Of a stretch of 64,000 nt of DNA, positions 9,978 to 20,817 are shown in pieces. Every line of letters starts with the position of its first letter. Within the stretch, counting starts at the first letter, position 1. Location of the stretch: NCBI GenBank assembly GCA_030998225.1, contig JAPYXD010000696.1, positions 2,728,001 through 2,792,000 of the forward strand. Reading direction: 5' to 3'. Below the pieces are notes generated by a model, which searched no databases, was not told the DNA's origin, and saw only the letters and a list, made by a program, of their open reading frames with translations. This DNA comes from Diplolepis rosae. Taxonomy: Eukaryota > Arthropoda > Insecta > Hymenoptera > Diplolepididae. The translations under genes were made by a program, and so were the position numbers.

Positions 9978-10562
9978 ATTATTAGAAATGTTAGAACTTT
10001 TGAAGATTTGATGGAACTGCTTCATGCTTTTGATCAAGCAGGCCCATCTAACACAAATTCTGCTAATAATAGTTACAATATGGGTTAAAACTACGGGTCT
10101 TATCCAAACGTGTATGGATGGGCTTCTTTTCCAAACAAAAATAATTTTAGAGGGCGTAATTATACCTCAAATCGAGATAGAAATGATTTTGGAGCGACAG
10201 CGAATTTCTCTAATAATGTGGTTCGTTTCGAAGGACACAATAATGCTCCCACGAGCCATGTTGGCGCAAGCCAGGCCCATGATAATAATAGGCGTAATAT
10301 CCGAGAAAGAAATTACAATCCCAGGTCAAGTGGTCATGGGTTTGTGCAAAACGGTGTATATCACTGTCGCGAAATTGTAAATTCCCCAAATACCGGCGCC
10401 ATTGAGCCTGGACGGTCTCAAGGCGGTAACGTACAGGAGGGGGCAGTTTCTAACGCGCCAAGAGCAATGCAAGGGCGTAGAAATGAAAATTCAGATGTAT
10501 TAAGTAATAGCCAGCCTGAAATCTCAAATTTTGTTAATAATATCGACACGATTACTAACCAG
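9978..10562 (+). pseudogene. Gypsy-A Gag, C-terminal region
   Basis: It resumes as RNVRTFEDLMELLHAFDQAG, then after a stop (~10086) becomes an Asn/Arg-rich tail (NNFRGRNYTSNRDRNDF, RRNIRERNYNPRS). No CCHC zinc knuckle is seen; the basic low-complexity tail probably serves RNA binding, as in knuckle-less Gypsy Gags. The frame ends at the TAG at 10569. Protease starts in another frame around 10563. Confidence 0.6.
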
Positions 10563-11384
10563 GGAAACTAGATAGCCTTGGGCAGTCAAATATAAATATA
10601 TTAGAGGCAATCCCAGGGTCTAATGTTACAAAAAGACCTCTAGATTTAGACACAAGAAAAGATTTATTAGAATTCGAAAATCCCAAAATTATTAATCATG
10701 TTGATAAGTGTCCTAATATTTTTGTACAATTTCAGGGCATTGAAACAGACGCACTTATCGACACGGGTAGCGAAATAACGTGTATTTCGGGAAACTTCTT
10801 CGAGAATAATAAAAATAAATTAAAAAATTGTAAAATTTTGCCCATCGTCGGCACAAGCGTCGTAGGTGCCACAGGTGTAAAACCGATAAAATTTATAGTT
10901 GAACTATACGCAGATTTCAATGTTAATGATGAAACGTATTCGTGTATATTTATAATTATACAAAAGTTAAATAAGAATTGTATTTTGGGAATTGATGTGC
11001 TTAAGAAGTTCAAAGGAAGGATCAATATAGAAGAAAATTATATGATACTACGAATCGAGGATAAAGAATTGAAAATTGAATTTATAAATGATGAAGAAAA
11101 ATGTATATGGCTAATCCATGAAATAAATATGGAGCCTAATGAAGATTTAACAAATATTGATCCACAGGACTTTGCAAATGAAATCAATTATCCAGAGAAA
11201 TATGAAGAATTTAGCAACGTAAAAGAATACGACGAAATTGAAGAAAAATACTGCATAACGGATGTGGAAATCGAAGAAAAGGTGGCAAAATGTGAGCTGC
11301 TAATTTGGGAAACAAAAGAAAAAATTTTGGGAAATCCTGAAAAAGTACAGACATATCCTCGAAGAAACTCGGACGTCTCTCCAT
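10563..11384 (+). pseudogene. Gypsy-A retropepsin (protease) and linker
   Basis: The frame opens near 10563 and has no stop before the LTR insertion at 11385. The aspartic protease active site is ALIDTGSEITCIS (~10750). The flap region is VVGATGV, and the second conserved block is NCILGIDVLKKF (~10978). An acidic linker follows (EENYMILRIEDKELKIEF onward). It should lead into reverse transcriptase, but the errantivirus-like element interrupts after RRNSDVSP. RT resumes at 23383 with a one-base frame change. Confidence 0.8.
11381..11384. repeat. 4-bp target duplication CCAT, left side
   Basis: CCAT directly before TGTTATGC; the partner is at 23379-23382. Four-base duplications are usual for this class of integrase. 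Confidence 0.8.
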
Positions 11385-11495
11385 TGTTATGCGTAATATC
11401 GAAGAATGAGGTTTTAAGAATATTGCTGAGTCGTTTGATTAGATAGCTCAGTGGTTATAACTTTATTGGTCGGACAAGAACTGAGGAGCGGTCCC
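11385..11495 (-). repeat. 3' LTR of the errantivirus-like element, distal part
   Basis: First 111 bp of the 175-bp LTR, matching 23204 onward, up to the hAT insertion. The remainder is at 18831-18894; 111 + 64 = 175 bp, the length of the 5' LTR. Confidence 0.85.
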
Positions 11496-11843
11496 CAGTG
11501 ACTCCAGAACGTGGGATTTCTCGGCCCCCAACACGTTCCCATCTGGGAGAAACACATGCAAACGTGGCGTGTCGTTGTGTCGGCTGTACAACACGCTGCT
11601 TCTACCAGCTTCGTGTAAAGCCGAAAATGCACGAAGACGAACTTCGTTCCCATGCTTGGGTTTACAAGTTATTTTTAGATTGCGCTATATATATGTAATA
11701 GATTTCACGCTCTCGGCTTCATCGAGTCGAAATGGATTTTCAAATTTACGAAATATCTAGTTGAAGAAATAAAATTTTTTTGAAGAAAGTCTGCATGAAA
11801 TAAACATCAAAAGGATCTCAAAAAATTTTATGATGGATTTTAA

Positions 11844-12430
11844 GGTAGTTGTTGCGCCAAAAATCAGTCTCTGGAAGAAGAATTTTTTCTATGATTTCAA
11901 GACAGGTAATTATATCATCAGCCGTATCATATGTAATATCCTTATTATCGCTCCATACCAAATTTTCAAAAATGGTGCGATTCTGATAAATCATGATTCA
12001 TTTTTTTAGGAGAAGGATTCTCTACAACTTTACCGTTTCCGATTTTTGAAAATAAATTCTGTAATGGTTGAAATCATTAAAAAACAATTTTCCAAAACGA
12101 AATTTTTATAAACAAATTGCTGAATTTGATAATAATTGATTCATTTTCAAAAATCGGAAACGGTAAAGTTGTAGAGAATCCTTTTCCTAAAAAAATGATT
12201 CATAATTTATCAGAATCGCACCATTCTTGAAAATTTGGTATGGAGCGATAATAAGGAAATATCCTATTACAAAAAACATTATTAAAATATTACATTTCGT
12301 AATTTTAAAATTTTTTTATTAAAAAGAGTGTCTTTCCTTACATATGACACGGCTGATGATTTAATTACCAGTCTTGAAATCATAGAAAAACTTCTTTTTC
12401 CAGAGACTGATTTTTGGCGCAACAACTACC
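11844..12430. mobile_element. TTAA-flanked MITE (piggyBac-like) in the left hAT arm
   Basis: 587 bp with long inverted repeats starting GGTAGTTGTTGCGCC, flanked by TTAA at 11840-11843 and 12431-12434. The right hAT arm has the uninterrupted site with a single TTAA at 18425-18428, so this is a direct filled/empty comparison. No coding capacity. A TTAA target fits piggyBac. Confidence 0.85.
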
Positions 12431-12434
12431 TTAA

Positions 12435-14400
12435 CACTTCAAAATCAAAATTTTAGTAATATTTAATGCCAGTAAACGTTTAAAGTTTGAATCACTATAT
12501 AATTTCCCATTCAAATTTCTATACTTCTTACCAGTTTTGTACATTTAAAAAATTTTCAGTTAAAACAATATTTTTGTTATTTAAAATTCAAGACCAAAAT
12601 TTATATTTACAATTCTACGTTAGATATATTTTCATCTAACATTCTTGTAGTCTAAGCACAAATTTTTATTCCAAAAATTAAAATCTCTACGGAAATGAAA
12701 AATTGTCTAATAGAAGTAGATAAATTAAAAAGCTAAAATATGTGTTTATTGGTACTTCCGTATTAACATAAAAATATCAATCAACTTCAAATTTTACATA
12801 AAAATGTTCGTTCAAAGTGTTCAAATCTTGTTACAATTTGACAAGATTTTATGGAGGAGTGCAATCTTTTGGATGAAATATTTTGTAGTTCTTAATTTGT
12901 CTGTCCGTCTGAAATCGTAGTAGATTTGAACAGTAAACAACAAATTTTCCAATAGAACTCAGGATCAATAATAATTGATTTAGGAAATACTTCAACTCTG
13001 TAGATCATTTTTGTATTTCGAATTCAAAATGTGTGCTTAAGTCACAAAAAAGTAAGCTGAAAATGTAGATATAAAACTAATTATGTCATGTTTATGTCTT
13101 CTTCATGAAAAATACTTTGCATATAATTCTCTAATTCGATATTTTTTTAATGTATGAATATTCAAGAAATTCATAAATATTCCATATTTTTATAGGAACT
13201 AAAAATTTCCGGATAACGCTTTAATTGAGAAAGCTAAAAATTTGTCAAATATTGATATAAATTGCAATTTTACAATTGCATTATTTTTCAAATACTTAAA
13301 CATCTCTTCAATCTTGATAATTCTTACAGAAGTTTATTTCAGGTGAGTGACTTTTTCTTTTTCTAATGAAAGATTTCGTAATTATAAATTCGGCCCAATT
13401 CGTAACATTATAAAAAGATTTTAAAACTTCATAAAAAAATGTTTCTGTTTTATTCGAATTCAATAAATATACAATGTTTGGAATCGAAATATTAAGTAAA
13501 TGATTTTTAATTTCTGGGAATAAACTGCTTTAATAAGACAATCTTTTTTCTTTGTGAGAAATCTCAATTTTAAAATTAACATAATATGAAAATACTTTTA
13601 TTATAGAATTTTGAAATATACAAGTTGCCAATTTTCAATCGAGTAAATCGGCTATTTTAAGCAAAAAGTTATGTGAAAAATATTTTATCAAAAAAAATAA
13701 GACACATTAAATTACGGTTTAAAATCCACATTCATAGATTGATGGTAAAAGTAATTTAGAGTTTTTTAATCTTGCGTTTTAGTGACGTATGCACAGACTT
13801 TTAATCAGAAAAATTAAATGCTTTATAAAAAGTCAAAATTTTCTTATTACTGCAATTAATCATATTTATGAAGTAAAAACATTTTTTAATTGATGCTTTC
13901 ACTCAATTCTTTAAACATTCATTAATTGAAAATTTTACTCAAAATTTAATCTTGCAGCGTTTCAATATTCCCACAATTTTACGAAATCTTATTAATCATT
14001 ATTTTAGTCGAATTCTTATCAAAATATTAAAAAAATAAGTGTAAATATTTTGATTAAATACTCTGTCAAATTTTGCATTTGACTGATCTTGTAAAATTGT
14101 TGAAAGTTTTGAATACCGATAGAAGAAACTTTTAATGAAATTCTATGTCCATAAATGCTTAAAGTTTTATATAGAAATATCAACTGCAACATTCCCAAAT
14201 TTTATAAATCAACTACTAAATTCAGAAAGTTTTGGATTTTTTTAAAAACTGTACAAATTTCAAATATAAAGTGTACTCTGTACATTAATCAAACAAATTT
14301 ATAAGATGAATATTTTAATAAATATTCCTAAATATTATTCGAATATGATATATATCGATTTAGAAAAACTTCTTCAATGTACGTAGACATTTTTCTTATT
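12435..14400. repeat. Inner part of the left hAT inverted arm
   Basis: AT-rich, without genes; pairs base for base with 16459-18424 on the minus strand. Confidence 0.8.
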
Positions 14401-14415
14401 CGTCGGCAATTTCAG

Positions 14416-15638
14416 CAAAATATGCTTGTGACACAATCCCAGATTTAGAGGATTTAATTAAAGATTTGCCAGCTTTTCTTAATGCTAACTCCAAGCGAAC
14501 GGCTATTTTTCGATCGATTGTTTTAAAATTAGGAAATGACTATCATAAAATTCCTAGTCATTCTGAAACTCGCTGGCTTGTCCGTTGTCGATGCATAGAT
14601 AATATAATAAATATTTGGGAAGTTTTTCTTCAGTATCTTATGGTCCTCGTATCTGAGAAGGTAGAGAAGGCCAAAGACTTCTTACGAAAAATGCAGAATC
14701 CTTTGACACTTGCATATTTCCTATTCTTGAAATTTACTTTGAATAAGTTCAACGTATACAATGCGAAATTTCAAAGTCGCGAAACAATGGTTCAGGAACT
14801 CCAGCCATACTCGGCTAAATTCTTCGTATGGATTCTTAGCAGTTATTTGAAAGAAGGTCTTTTTCAACCCAATTTATTCTTTCAAATCATTAGAAATGTT
14901 AACTTTGCAGATCCTAGTAATCAAAAGCCGCTTCAAGACATTGACGTTGGTAAGGAAACGCGAGAATTATTCGAGCAGCAACTTACAAACAAGAAGTTGC
15001 AAATAGTAGAAGTTAATCTATTTCTTCGTAATTGCTTGAAATTTTATGTCACAGCAAGCGAAGAAATTCGTAATCGACTTCCTTTTGATGACATCTTTTT
15101 GTCTTGCGTTGCTGTTTTCCGGCCTCAAGTACCTTTCTATGCTGATCGAAGCGAAACTTTTCCTAGGGTCTGGAAAGTTTGTCAAGATTTAGGGTCGTTT
15201 GATAGAATAGGTGTACAAAAAGAGTGGGATTCTTTACTCAAAATCAGACAGGAACTCAAAGAAAAGTGGTCGAATTTATCTTTTGACGAAATGTGGTCTA
15301 GTATCGGTGTATCTTCGACGAGTACAGGAGAAAAACTTTTTCCAAATTTGACCTCAGTATTGAATCATGTTCGGAGTCTTCCTCATTCAAATGCTGAGGC
15401 GGAGCGAGGTTTCTCCATGCTCACGGACGCGAAAACTCCCGAAAGAAATCGCCTAGGAAACAGGACGGTCAACTCAATTTGTGTTACTCGATCAGCCTTA
15501 AAGGCGAGAGCTAAAACAGCCAGAACAACGAGCATCACTTTGAAGCATTTGCAATTAATTACCGAAAATCTGTATGAGATGGCAGAAAGTGATAGGAAAA
15601 GTGGTTGGTCGCTCTTCGCTCACGAAGGAGAGGATTAA
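14416..15638 (+). pseudogene. hAT transposase, C-terminal exon
   Basis: The exon opens right after a strong acceptor (TTTTCTTATTCGTCGGCAATTTCAG ends at 14415, shown here as TCGGCAATTTCAG) and runs 407 codons to TAA at 15636. Early residues HSETRWLVRC match the conserved ETRW block of hAT transposases. The C-terminus carries the dimerisation block LPHSNAEAERGFSML and NRLGNRTVNSI. The N-terminal zinc finger and first catalytic Asp residues should lie in upstream exons, but the inverted arm occupies that place. The copy is therefore N-terminally truncated, although this exon itself has no stop. An ATG-less start supports splicing rather than translation from here. Confidence 0.85.
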
Positions 15639-15680
15639 TTCTAATGGCCAAGGCATGGCGTTAATCAATTTCTAATCCCC

Positions 15681-15802
15681 TTCTTACTCACAAAATAATG
15701 ACATTTTGTTTCTTATATCAGAGATACGTTCTTTATTCCTTTCTTCACGTGCCTCGGGTATGGACATTTTTTAGTTTTAATTATTATTTTGTGAGTAAGA
15801 AA
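15681..15802. repeat. Short palindromic element, 19-bp arms
   Basis: TTCTTACTCACAAAATAAT at 15681 is inverted at 15784-15802. Length 122 bp, no coding; looks like a tiny MITE in the hAT spacer. Confidence 0.6.
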
Positions 15803-15841
15803 ACCTACTGACATTGAGTAATATCACGCTTTGGGCATAAG

Positions 15842-15877
15842 TGAGAGGCAAGGGGACTCACAATAATCAAGCACCCC
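15842..15877. repeat. Dispersed repeat, inverse of 4891-4976
   Basis: GAGAGGCAAGGGGACTCAC followed by AATCAAGCACCCC; the reverse complement matches both copies near 4891. Confidence 0.6.
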
Positions 15878-15901
15878 AAAACATCCCGAACCCCGAACCA
15901 G

Positions 15902-16180
15902 ATTCTCCCCTGGGTGGCGCGGCTAGTCGGTTATCCTAGTGGGCGTGTGGCCGCGGGTGGAAGTTCCGAGCGAACGGATGACGGAAGAGTCGTACGCGAC
16001 TTTAATGGAACCAACCACCCGTGAAGTTTAAAGCCGAAAGGCGGTTCCGCGGGTGGTGTATTGGTTCGAGAGAGGGGGTTTTTTGGTTTTAACAGGTATG
16101 CCTAGACCCGTCCTAGGAGAGTCCTGTACAACGTCTATAAAAGATTTTGCCATTTTTCCTCCTCACCAAAAAAAAAAAAA
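15902..16180 (+). mobile_element. 5'-truncated R1-type LINE, 3' UTR only
   Basis: 279 bp matching the 3' UTR of the LINE at 46514-50306 (GGCGCGGCTAGTCGGT..., GTACGCGACTTT, CGTCTATAAAAGAT), with a 13-base A tail (16168-16180). A 12-bp duplication ACCCCGAACCAG flanks it at 15890-15901 and 16181-16192. A typical truncated target-primed insertion, younger than the hAT spacer. Confidence 0.9.
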
Positions 16181-16458
16181 ACCCCGAACCAGCTTTTTTA
16201 TTTTAATATTTCAAATGTGTTTTCTCTCTTTTATGTTTAGGGAAAAAACTGGATCTAAAAAAAGCAAAAAAACCTATTTCTCTAATTGCGTCCAAGATTA
16301 GAGCCGAATCTATGCAACCGATTGTTAAAGGTTTTAAAAGTTTTCGGTTTAATTTGAAAAGCAAGTCTTCATAGTATTTTACTAAGTAGTAAAAGTATGT
16401 CTACAATTGTTTTCCTGAATCCTACCGAAAGGTCAAACATGGTGCAAAAATGTCGTAA

Positions 16459-18822
16459 AATAAGAGAAATGTCTACGTACATTGAAGAAGTTTTTCTAAA
16501 TCGATATATATCATATTCGAATAATATTTAGGAATATTTATTAAAATATTCATCTTATAAATTTGTTTGATTAATGTACAGAGTACACTTTATATTTGAA
16601 ATTTGTACAGTTTTTAAAAAAATCCAAAACTTTCTGAATTTAGTAGTTGATTTATAAAATTTGGGAATGTTGCAGTTGATATTTCTATATAAAACTTTAA
16701 GCATTTATGGACATAGAATTTCATTAAAAGTTTCTTCTATCGGTATTCAAAACTTTCAACAATTTTACAAGATCAGTCAAATGCAAAATTTGACAGAGTA
16801 TTTAATCAAAATATTTACACTTATTTTTTTAATATTTTGATAAGAATTCGACTAAAATAATGATTAATAAGATTTCGTAAAATTGTGGGAATATTGAAAC
16901 GCTGCAAGATTAAATTTTGAGTAAAATTTTCAATTAATGAATGTTTAAAGAATTGAGTGAAAGCATCAATTAAAAAATGTTTTTACTTCATAAATATGAT
17001 TAATTGCAGTAATAAGAAAATTTTGACTTTTTATAAAGCATTTAATTTTTCTGATTAAAAGTCTGTGCATACGTCACTAAAACGCAAGATTAAAAAACTC
17101 TAAATTACTTTTACCATCAATCTATGAATGTGGATTTTAAACCGTAATTTAATGTGTCTTATTTTTTTTGATAAAATATTTTTCACATAACTTTTTGCTT
17201 AAAATAGCCGATTTACTCGATTGAAAATTGGCAACTTGTATATTTCAAAATTCTATAATAAAAGTATTTTCATATTATGTTAATTTTAAAATTGAGATTT
17301 CTCACAAAGAAAAAAGATTGTCTTATTAAAGCAGTTTATTCCCAGAAATTAAAAATCATTTACTTAATATTTCGATTCCAAACATTGTATATTTATTGAA
17401 TTCGAATAAAACAGAAACATTTTTTTATGAAGTTTTAAAATCTTTTTATAATGTTACGAATTGGGCCGAATTTATAATTACGAAATCTTTCATTAGAAAA
17501 AGAAAAAGTCACTCACCTGAAATAAACTTCTGTAAGAATTATCAAGATTGAAGAGATGTTTAAGTATTTGAAAAATAATGCAATTGTAAAATTGCAATTT
17601 ATATCAATATTTGACAAATTTTTAGCTTTCTCAATTAAAGCGTTATCCGGAAATTTTTAGTTCCTATAAAAATATGGAATATTTATGAATTTCTTGAATA
17701 TTCATACATTAAAAAAATATCGAATTAGAGAATTATATGCAAAGTATTTTTCATGAAGAAGACATAAACATGACATAATTAGTTTTATATCTACATTTTC
17801 AGCTTACTTTTTTGTGACTTAAGCACACATTTTGAATTCGAAATACAAAAATGATCTACAGAGTTGAAGTATTTCCTAAATCAATTATTATTGATCCTGA
17901 GTTCTATTGGAAAATTTGTTGTTTACTGTTCAAATCTACTACGATTTCAGACGGACAGACAAATTAAGAACTACAAAATATTTCATCCAAAAGATTGCAC
18001 TCCTCCATAAAATCTTGTCAAATTGTAACAAGATTTGAACACTTTGAACGAACATTTTTATGTAAAATTTGAAGTTGATTGATATTTTTATGTTAATACG
18101 GAAGTACCAATAAACACATATTTTAGCTTTTTAATTTATCTACTTCTATTAGACAATTTTTCATTTCCGTAGAGATTTTAATTTTTGGAATAAAAATTTG
18201 TGCTTAGACTACAAGAATGTTAGATGAAAATATATCTAACGTAGAATTGTAAATATAAATTTTGGTCTTGAATTTTAAATAACAAAAATATTGTTTTAAC
18301 TGAAAATTTTTTAAATGTACAAAACTGGTAAGAAGTATAGAAATTTGAATGGGAAATTATATAGTGATTCAAACTTTAAACGTTTACTGGCATTAAATAT
18401 TACTAAAATTTTGATTTTGAAGTGTTAAAATCCATCATAAAATTTTTTGAGATCCTTTTGATGTTTATTTCATGCAGACTTTCTTCAAAAAAATGTTATT
18501 TCTTCAACTAGATATTTCGTAAATTTGAAAATCCAGTCTACTTCGCACCTCTTCTGCACTGACTCGAGAAAAATACAATTCTTAATTTAGACTGGATGAA
18601 GCCGAGAGCGTGAAATCTATTACATATATATAGCGCAATCTAAAAATAACTTGTAAACCCAAGCATGGGAACGAAGTTCGTCTTCGTGCATTTTCGGCTT
18701 CACACGAAGCTGGTAGAAGCAGCGTGTTGTACAGCCGACACAACGACACGCCACGTTTGCATGTTTTTCTCTCAGATGGGAACGTGGTGGGGGCCGAGAA
18801 ATCCCACGTTCTGGAGTCACTG
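16459..18822. repeat. Right hAT inverted arm
   Basis: Inverse of 11496-14400. The terminal 230 bp of each arm keep the same ~66-71 codon frame (11498-11698 plus, 18620-18835 minus), which is simply the inverted repeat. Empty TTAA site at 18425-18428. Confidence 0.85.
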
Positions 18823-18830
18823 GCGGGCCC

Positions 18831-18894
18831 TGCACTCTACATTATATAGGCCTCGAGTGCTAATAGAAGGGGTATCTTACCGTTAGGCATAATA
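18831..18894 (-). repeat. 3' LTR of the errantivirus-like element, body-side part
   Basis: TGCACTCTACATTATATAGG through GGCATAATA matches the end of the LTR at 23204-23378. A purine-rich AAACAGGGAAA (minus strand) adjoins it and may be the polypurine tract. Confidence 0.8.
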
Positions 18895-19007
18895 TTTCCC
18901 TGTTTAGAATGAATTAGGTCCCTAAATTTTGATACGTCTATTTTTGGGTAGTTCAGTTAGCAAAGGCTGAACGCTCGCATTGTAAGTGATCATATGCGTG
19001 GTTGTGT

Positions 19008-19721
19008 CTAATTTAGTTTTAACGCAAAATAGGCACATTTTTTCGGGATACAATTTTCTAACATTTCAAATAATCCGAACCTGTAACTAATGTACAGTCT
19101 GACTAATCTAAGTGACGCATATCCTAAATAGCTTAGGTATTCCATGATTGTTTCTGTTGTTGTTTTGATTCGCCTATGCTGAACTATAGAGTTTAGCATG
19201 TTTTCTGTATTGTCTAAACTCAACCTGGCTTGCTGTAATTCGACGTCATCAACTATTTTGGGTAATTGAATGAGCCTATTTTCGAGACTTGCTAAATCGC
19301 TGACAGAATATTGAATGTCATACGTGACGTTAAAATACTCACAAGTGTTATACTTAATTGTGTTTCCTAGATAGAGTAAGTCGTAATTGTTGTAAAGTTT
19401 ACAATTGCTTCCTAAGATCTTCATGAGGATGGTATTTTTGTATCTTAATCTATTGTATCGATTCCTAGCTAGACGTAATTCATACCAAGGTGGACATTCG
19501 TTATTGCAAGCTGTTTCAGCTAATCTAATAGTGGTGTCGATAGAAGTAAGTCGTTGGTCATTTGCAGTGAAATTTATCCCAATAACAAGTTTGCATGTTT
19601 CGTGGTAAAGGTGAACCTTTGACCGTTCTTCTATATAAACATTCCCTTTAAGAGACGTCAGAGTATAATTCGCCTGACTAATCATAGCTAGTGCTAGAAG
19701 CGTTGTCATCTGTATCAGCAT
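19008..19721 (-). pseudogene. env: Env-like protein of the errantivirus-like element, truncated
   Basis: 237 codons from the ATG at 19721, 34 bp after the integrase stop, the position of env in insect errantiviruses. The N-terminus has a hydrophobic signal-like segment. Spaced Cys residues and NFT/NVT glycosylation sites follow. The frame ends in a positively charged stretch with no clear C-terminal membrane anchor. At about half the usual length of errantivirus envelope proteins, and lacking an anchor, it looks truncated or frame-broken. The assignment rests mainly on position, signal-like start and Cys pattern. Confidence 0.6.
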
Positions 19722-19755
19722 CTGAAAAGTACGGCATACATTGGTCTATGTGTAT

Positions 19756-20817
19756 TCACATGATCTTATCTTTATTTCTAATTCTTAGATTATTATTGTC
19801 GATGTAATCTATGACTTCAAAAGGACCTTTCCAGGCAGGTTCTAATTTATTTTTCTTAGTGTTGTTGAGTGTTTTGACAAGATCTCCTGCATTATATATT
19901 GGATGTTTTCTAGTTATATTTTCATCGAGTCTCCTTTTTGTCTTTTCCATTTCTACCTGGAATCGGGTTTTGGATATGATCTCTTCGTGTTTCTTCTTCC
20001 ATTTCCTTATAAGGTCCTGATAAGTAAGGTTAAGTGAGGTGTTGACCGTTGGCGGGATATTGAGTGTTCTTCCGAATGTTAATTCATAGGGAGAATGATC
20101 AGTCGTTTGATTGGTAGTAGTGTTGATGACGAAATTGATGTATTTTAAGTTTTCGTCCCATTGTTTATTATTTTCGGCAATACTAGTCTTGATCAGGTTT
20201 ACTAGTGTAGAATGCATTCTTTCGATGTTCCCGTTTGATTGCGGGTGGAATGCAGTTGTTTTAATATGCCGAATGTTGAATGCGTTTTCAAATTGTGTCA
20301 TTAATTCCGATAAGAAGTTTGATCCGTGGTCAGAAAGTATGGTCTTAGGTGCTCCGAAAGTATAAATGTAGTGATCGATTAAGGCTTCTATTATTGAATT
20401 CGATGATTCATTCTGCAAAGGTACGAGAACTGTATATCTTGTTAGTCTATCTTGCATACTGAGTATGTAACGATTTCCTTCTTGTGTTTCGGGGAGTGGC
20501 CCAAAGATATCTAGTGCCAATTTTTCGTTAGGTGCTAAAGGTATATCAGGTAATATGCTCTTCGCTTGATTCTTTATGAGCGTTGTTTTCTGTAGTTGGC
20601 AAATGGGGCAAGACTGCACGTATTTTTTGATTTCATTGTCCATTCCGAGCCATAAGCCGATGGTCTTAGCCTTTTCCAGCGTGTTCTTTTCTCCAAGATG
20701 AGTGGAGTGTGCTTCTTTGATTATAGCTTGCTTTTCTTCTTTTGTCAATTCTCTGGTAGGCGTGGAACATAAGTGGAAATTTAGGTGAGGGTAATAATTT
20801 GAGAGAAATTCCACCAT
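19756..20817 (-). CDS. pol: Integrase of the errantivirus-like element (intact frame)
   Basis: 353 codons without a stop. The zinc-binding HHCC domain is seen as EAHSTHLG and SCPICQLQK. The catalytic DDE core has LALDIFGPL (first Asp), ILSDHGSNF (second Asp) and FHPQSNGNIERMH (Glu). The C-terminal region has KLEPAWKGPFEVIDYI, the usual GPF/Y block. This is the best-kept part of the element. In a working element it is cut from a Pol polyprotein, so the ATG at 20817 is only the first Met in the open frame. Confidence 0.9.
   Translation of the reverse strand: MVEFLSNYYPHLNFHLCSTPTRELTKEEKQAIIKEAHSTHLGEKNTLEKAKTIGLWLGMDNEIKKYVQSCPICQLQKTTLIKNQAKSILPDIPLAPNEKLALDIFGPLPETQEGNRYILSMQDRLTRYTVLVPLQNESSNSIIEALIDHYIYTFGAPKTILSDHGSNFLSELMTQFENAFNIRHIKTTAFHPQSNGNIERMHSTLVNLIKTSIAENNKQWDENLKYINFVINTTTNQTTDHSPYELTFGRTLNIPPTVNTSLNLTYQDLIRKWKKKHEEIISKTRFQVEMEKTKRRLDENITRKHPIYNAGDLVKTLNNTKKNKLEPAWKGPFEVIDYIDNNNLRIRNKDKIM

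Larger units (their letters stand above)
11496..18822 (+). mobile_element. hAT-superfamily transposon with 2.3-kb inverted arms
   Basis: The termini are CAGTGACTCCAGAACG on the left and its inverse on the right. An 8-bp duplication flanks it (GCGGTCCC 11488-11495, GCGGGCCC 18823-18830), and the intact LTR at 23204 shows the empty site GCGGGCCC. The left arm runs 11496-14400 and the right arm 16459-18822, near-identical in inverse except for a MITE in the left arm and ~50 bp extra in the right. The 2.06-kb spacer holds a transposase exon, an R1 LINE tail and a small palindrome. Inverted repeats of 2.3 kb are far longer than the usual 10-30 bp of hATs. Confidence 0.85.

Noticed and set aside
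10024..10380. 118-codon frame overlapping Gypsy-A gag
   Set aside because: A shadow of the Asn/Arg-rich Gag frame, which fits Gag composition and continues from the upstream gag text.
11498..11698. 66-codon frame also found at 18620-18835 on the other strand
   Set aside because: It appears twice only because it lies in the hAT inverted arms; no domain is recognisable.
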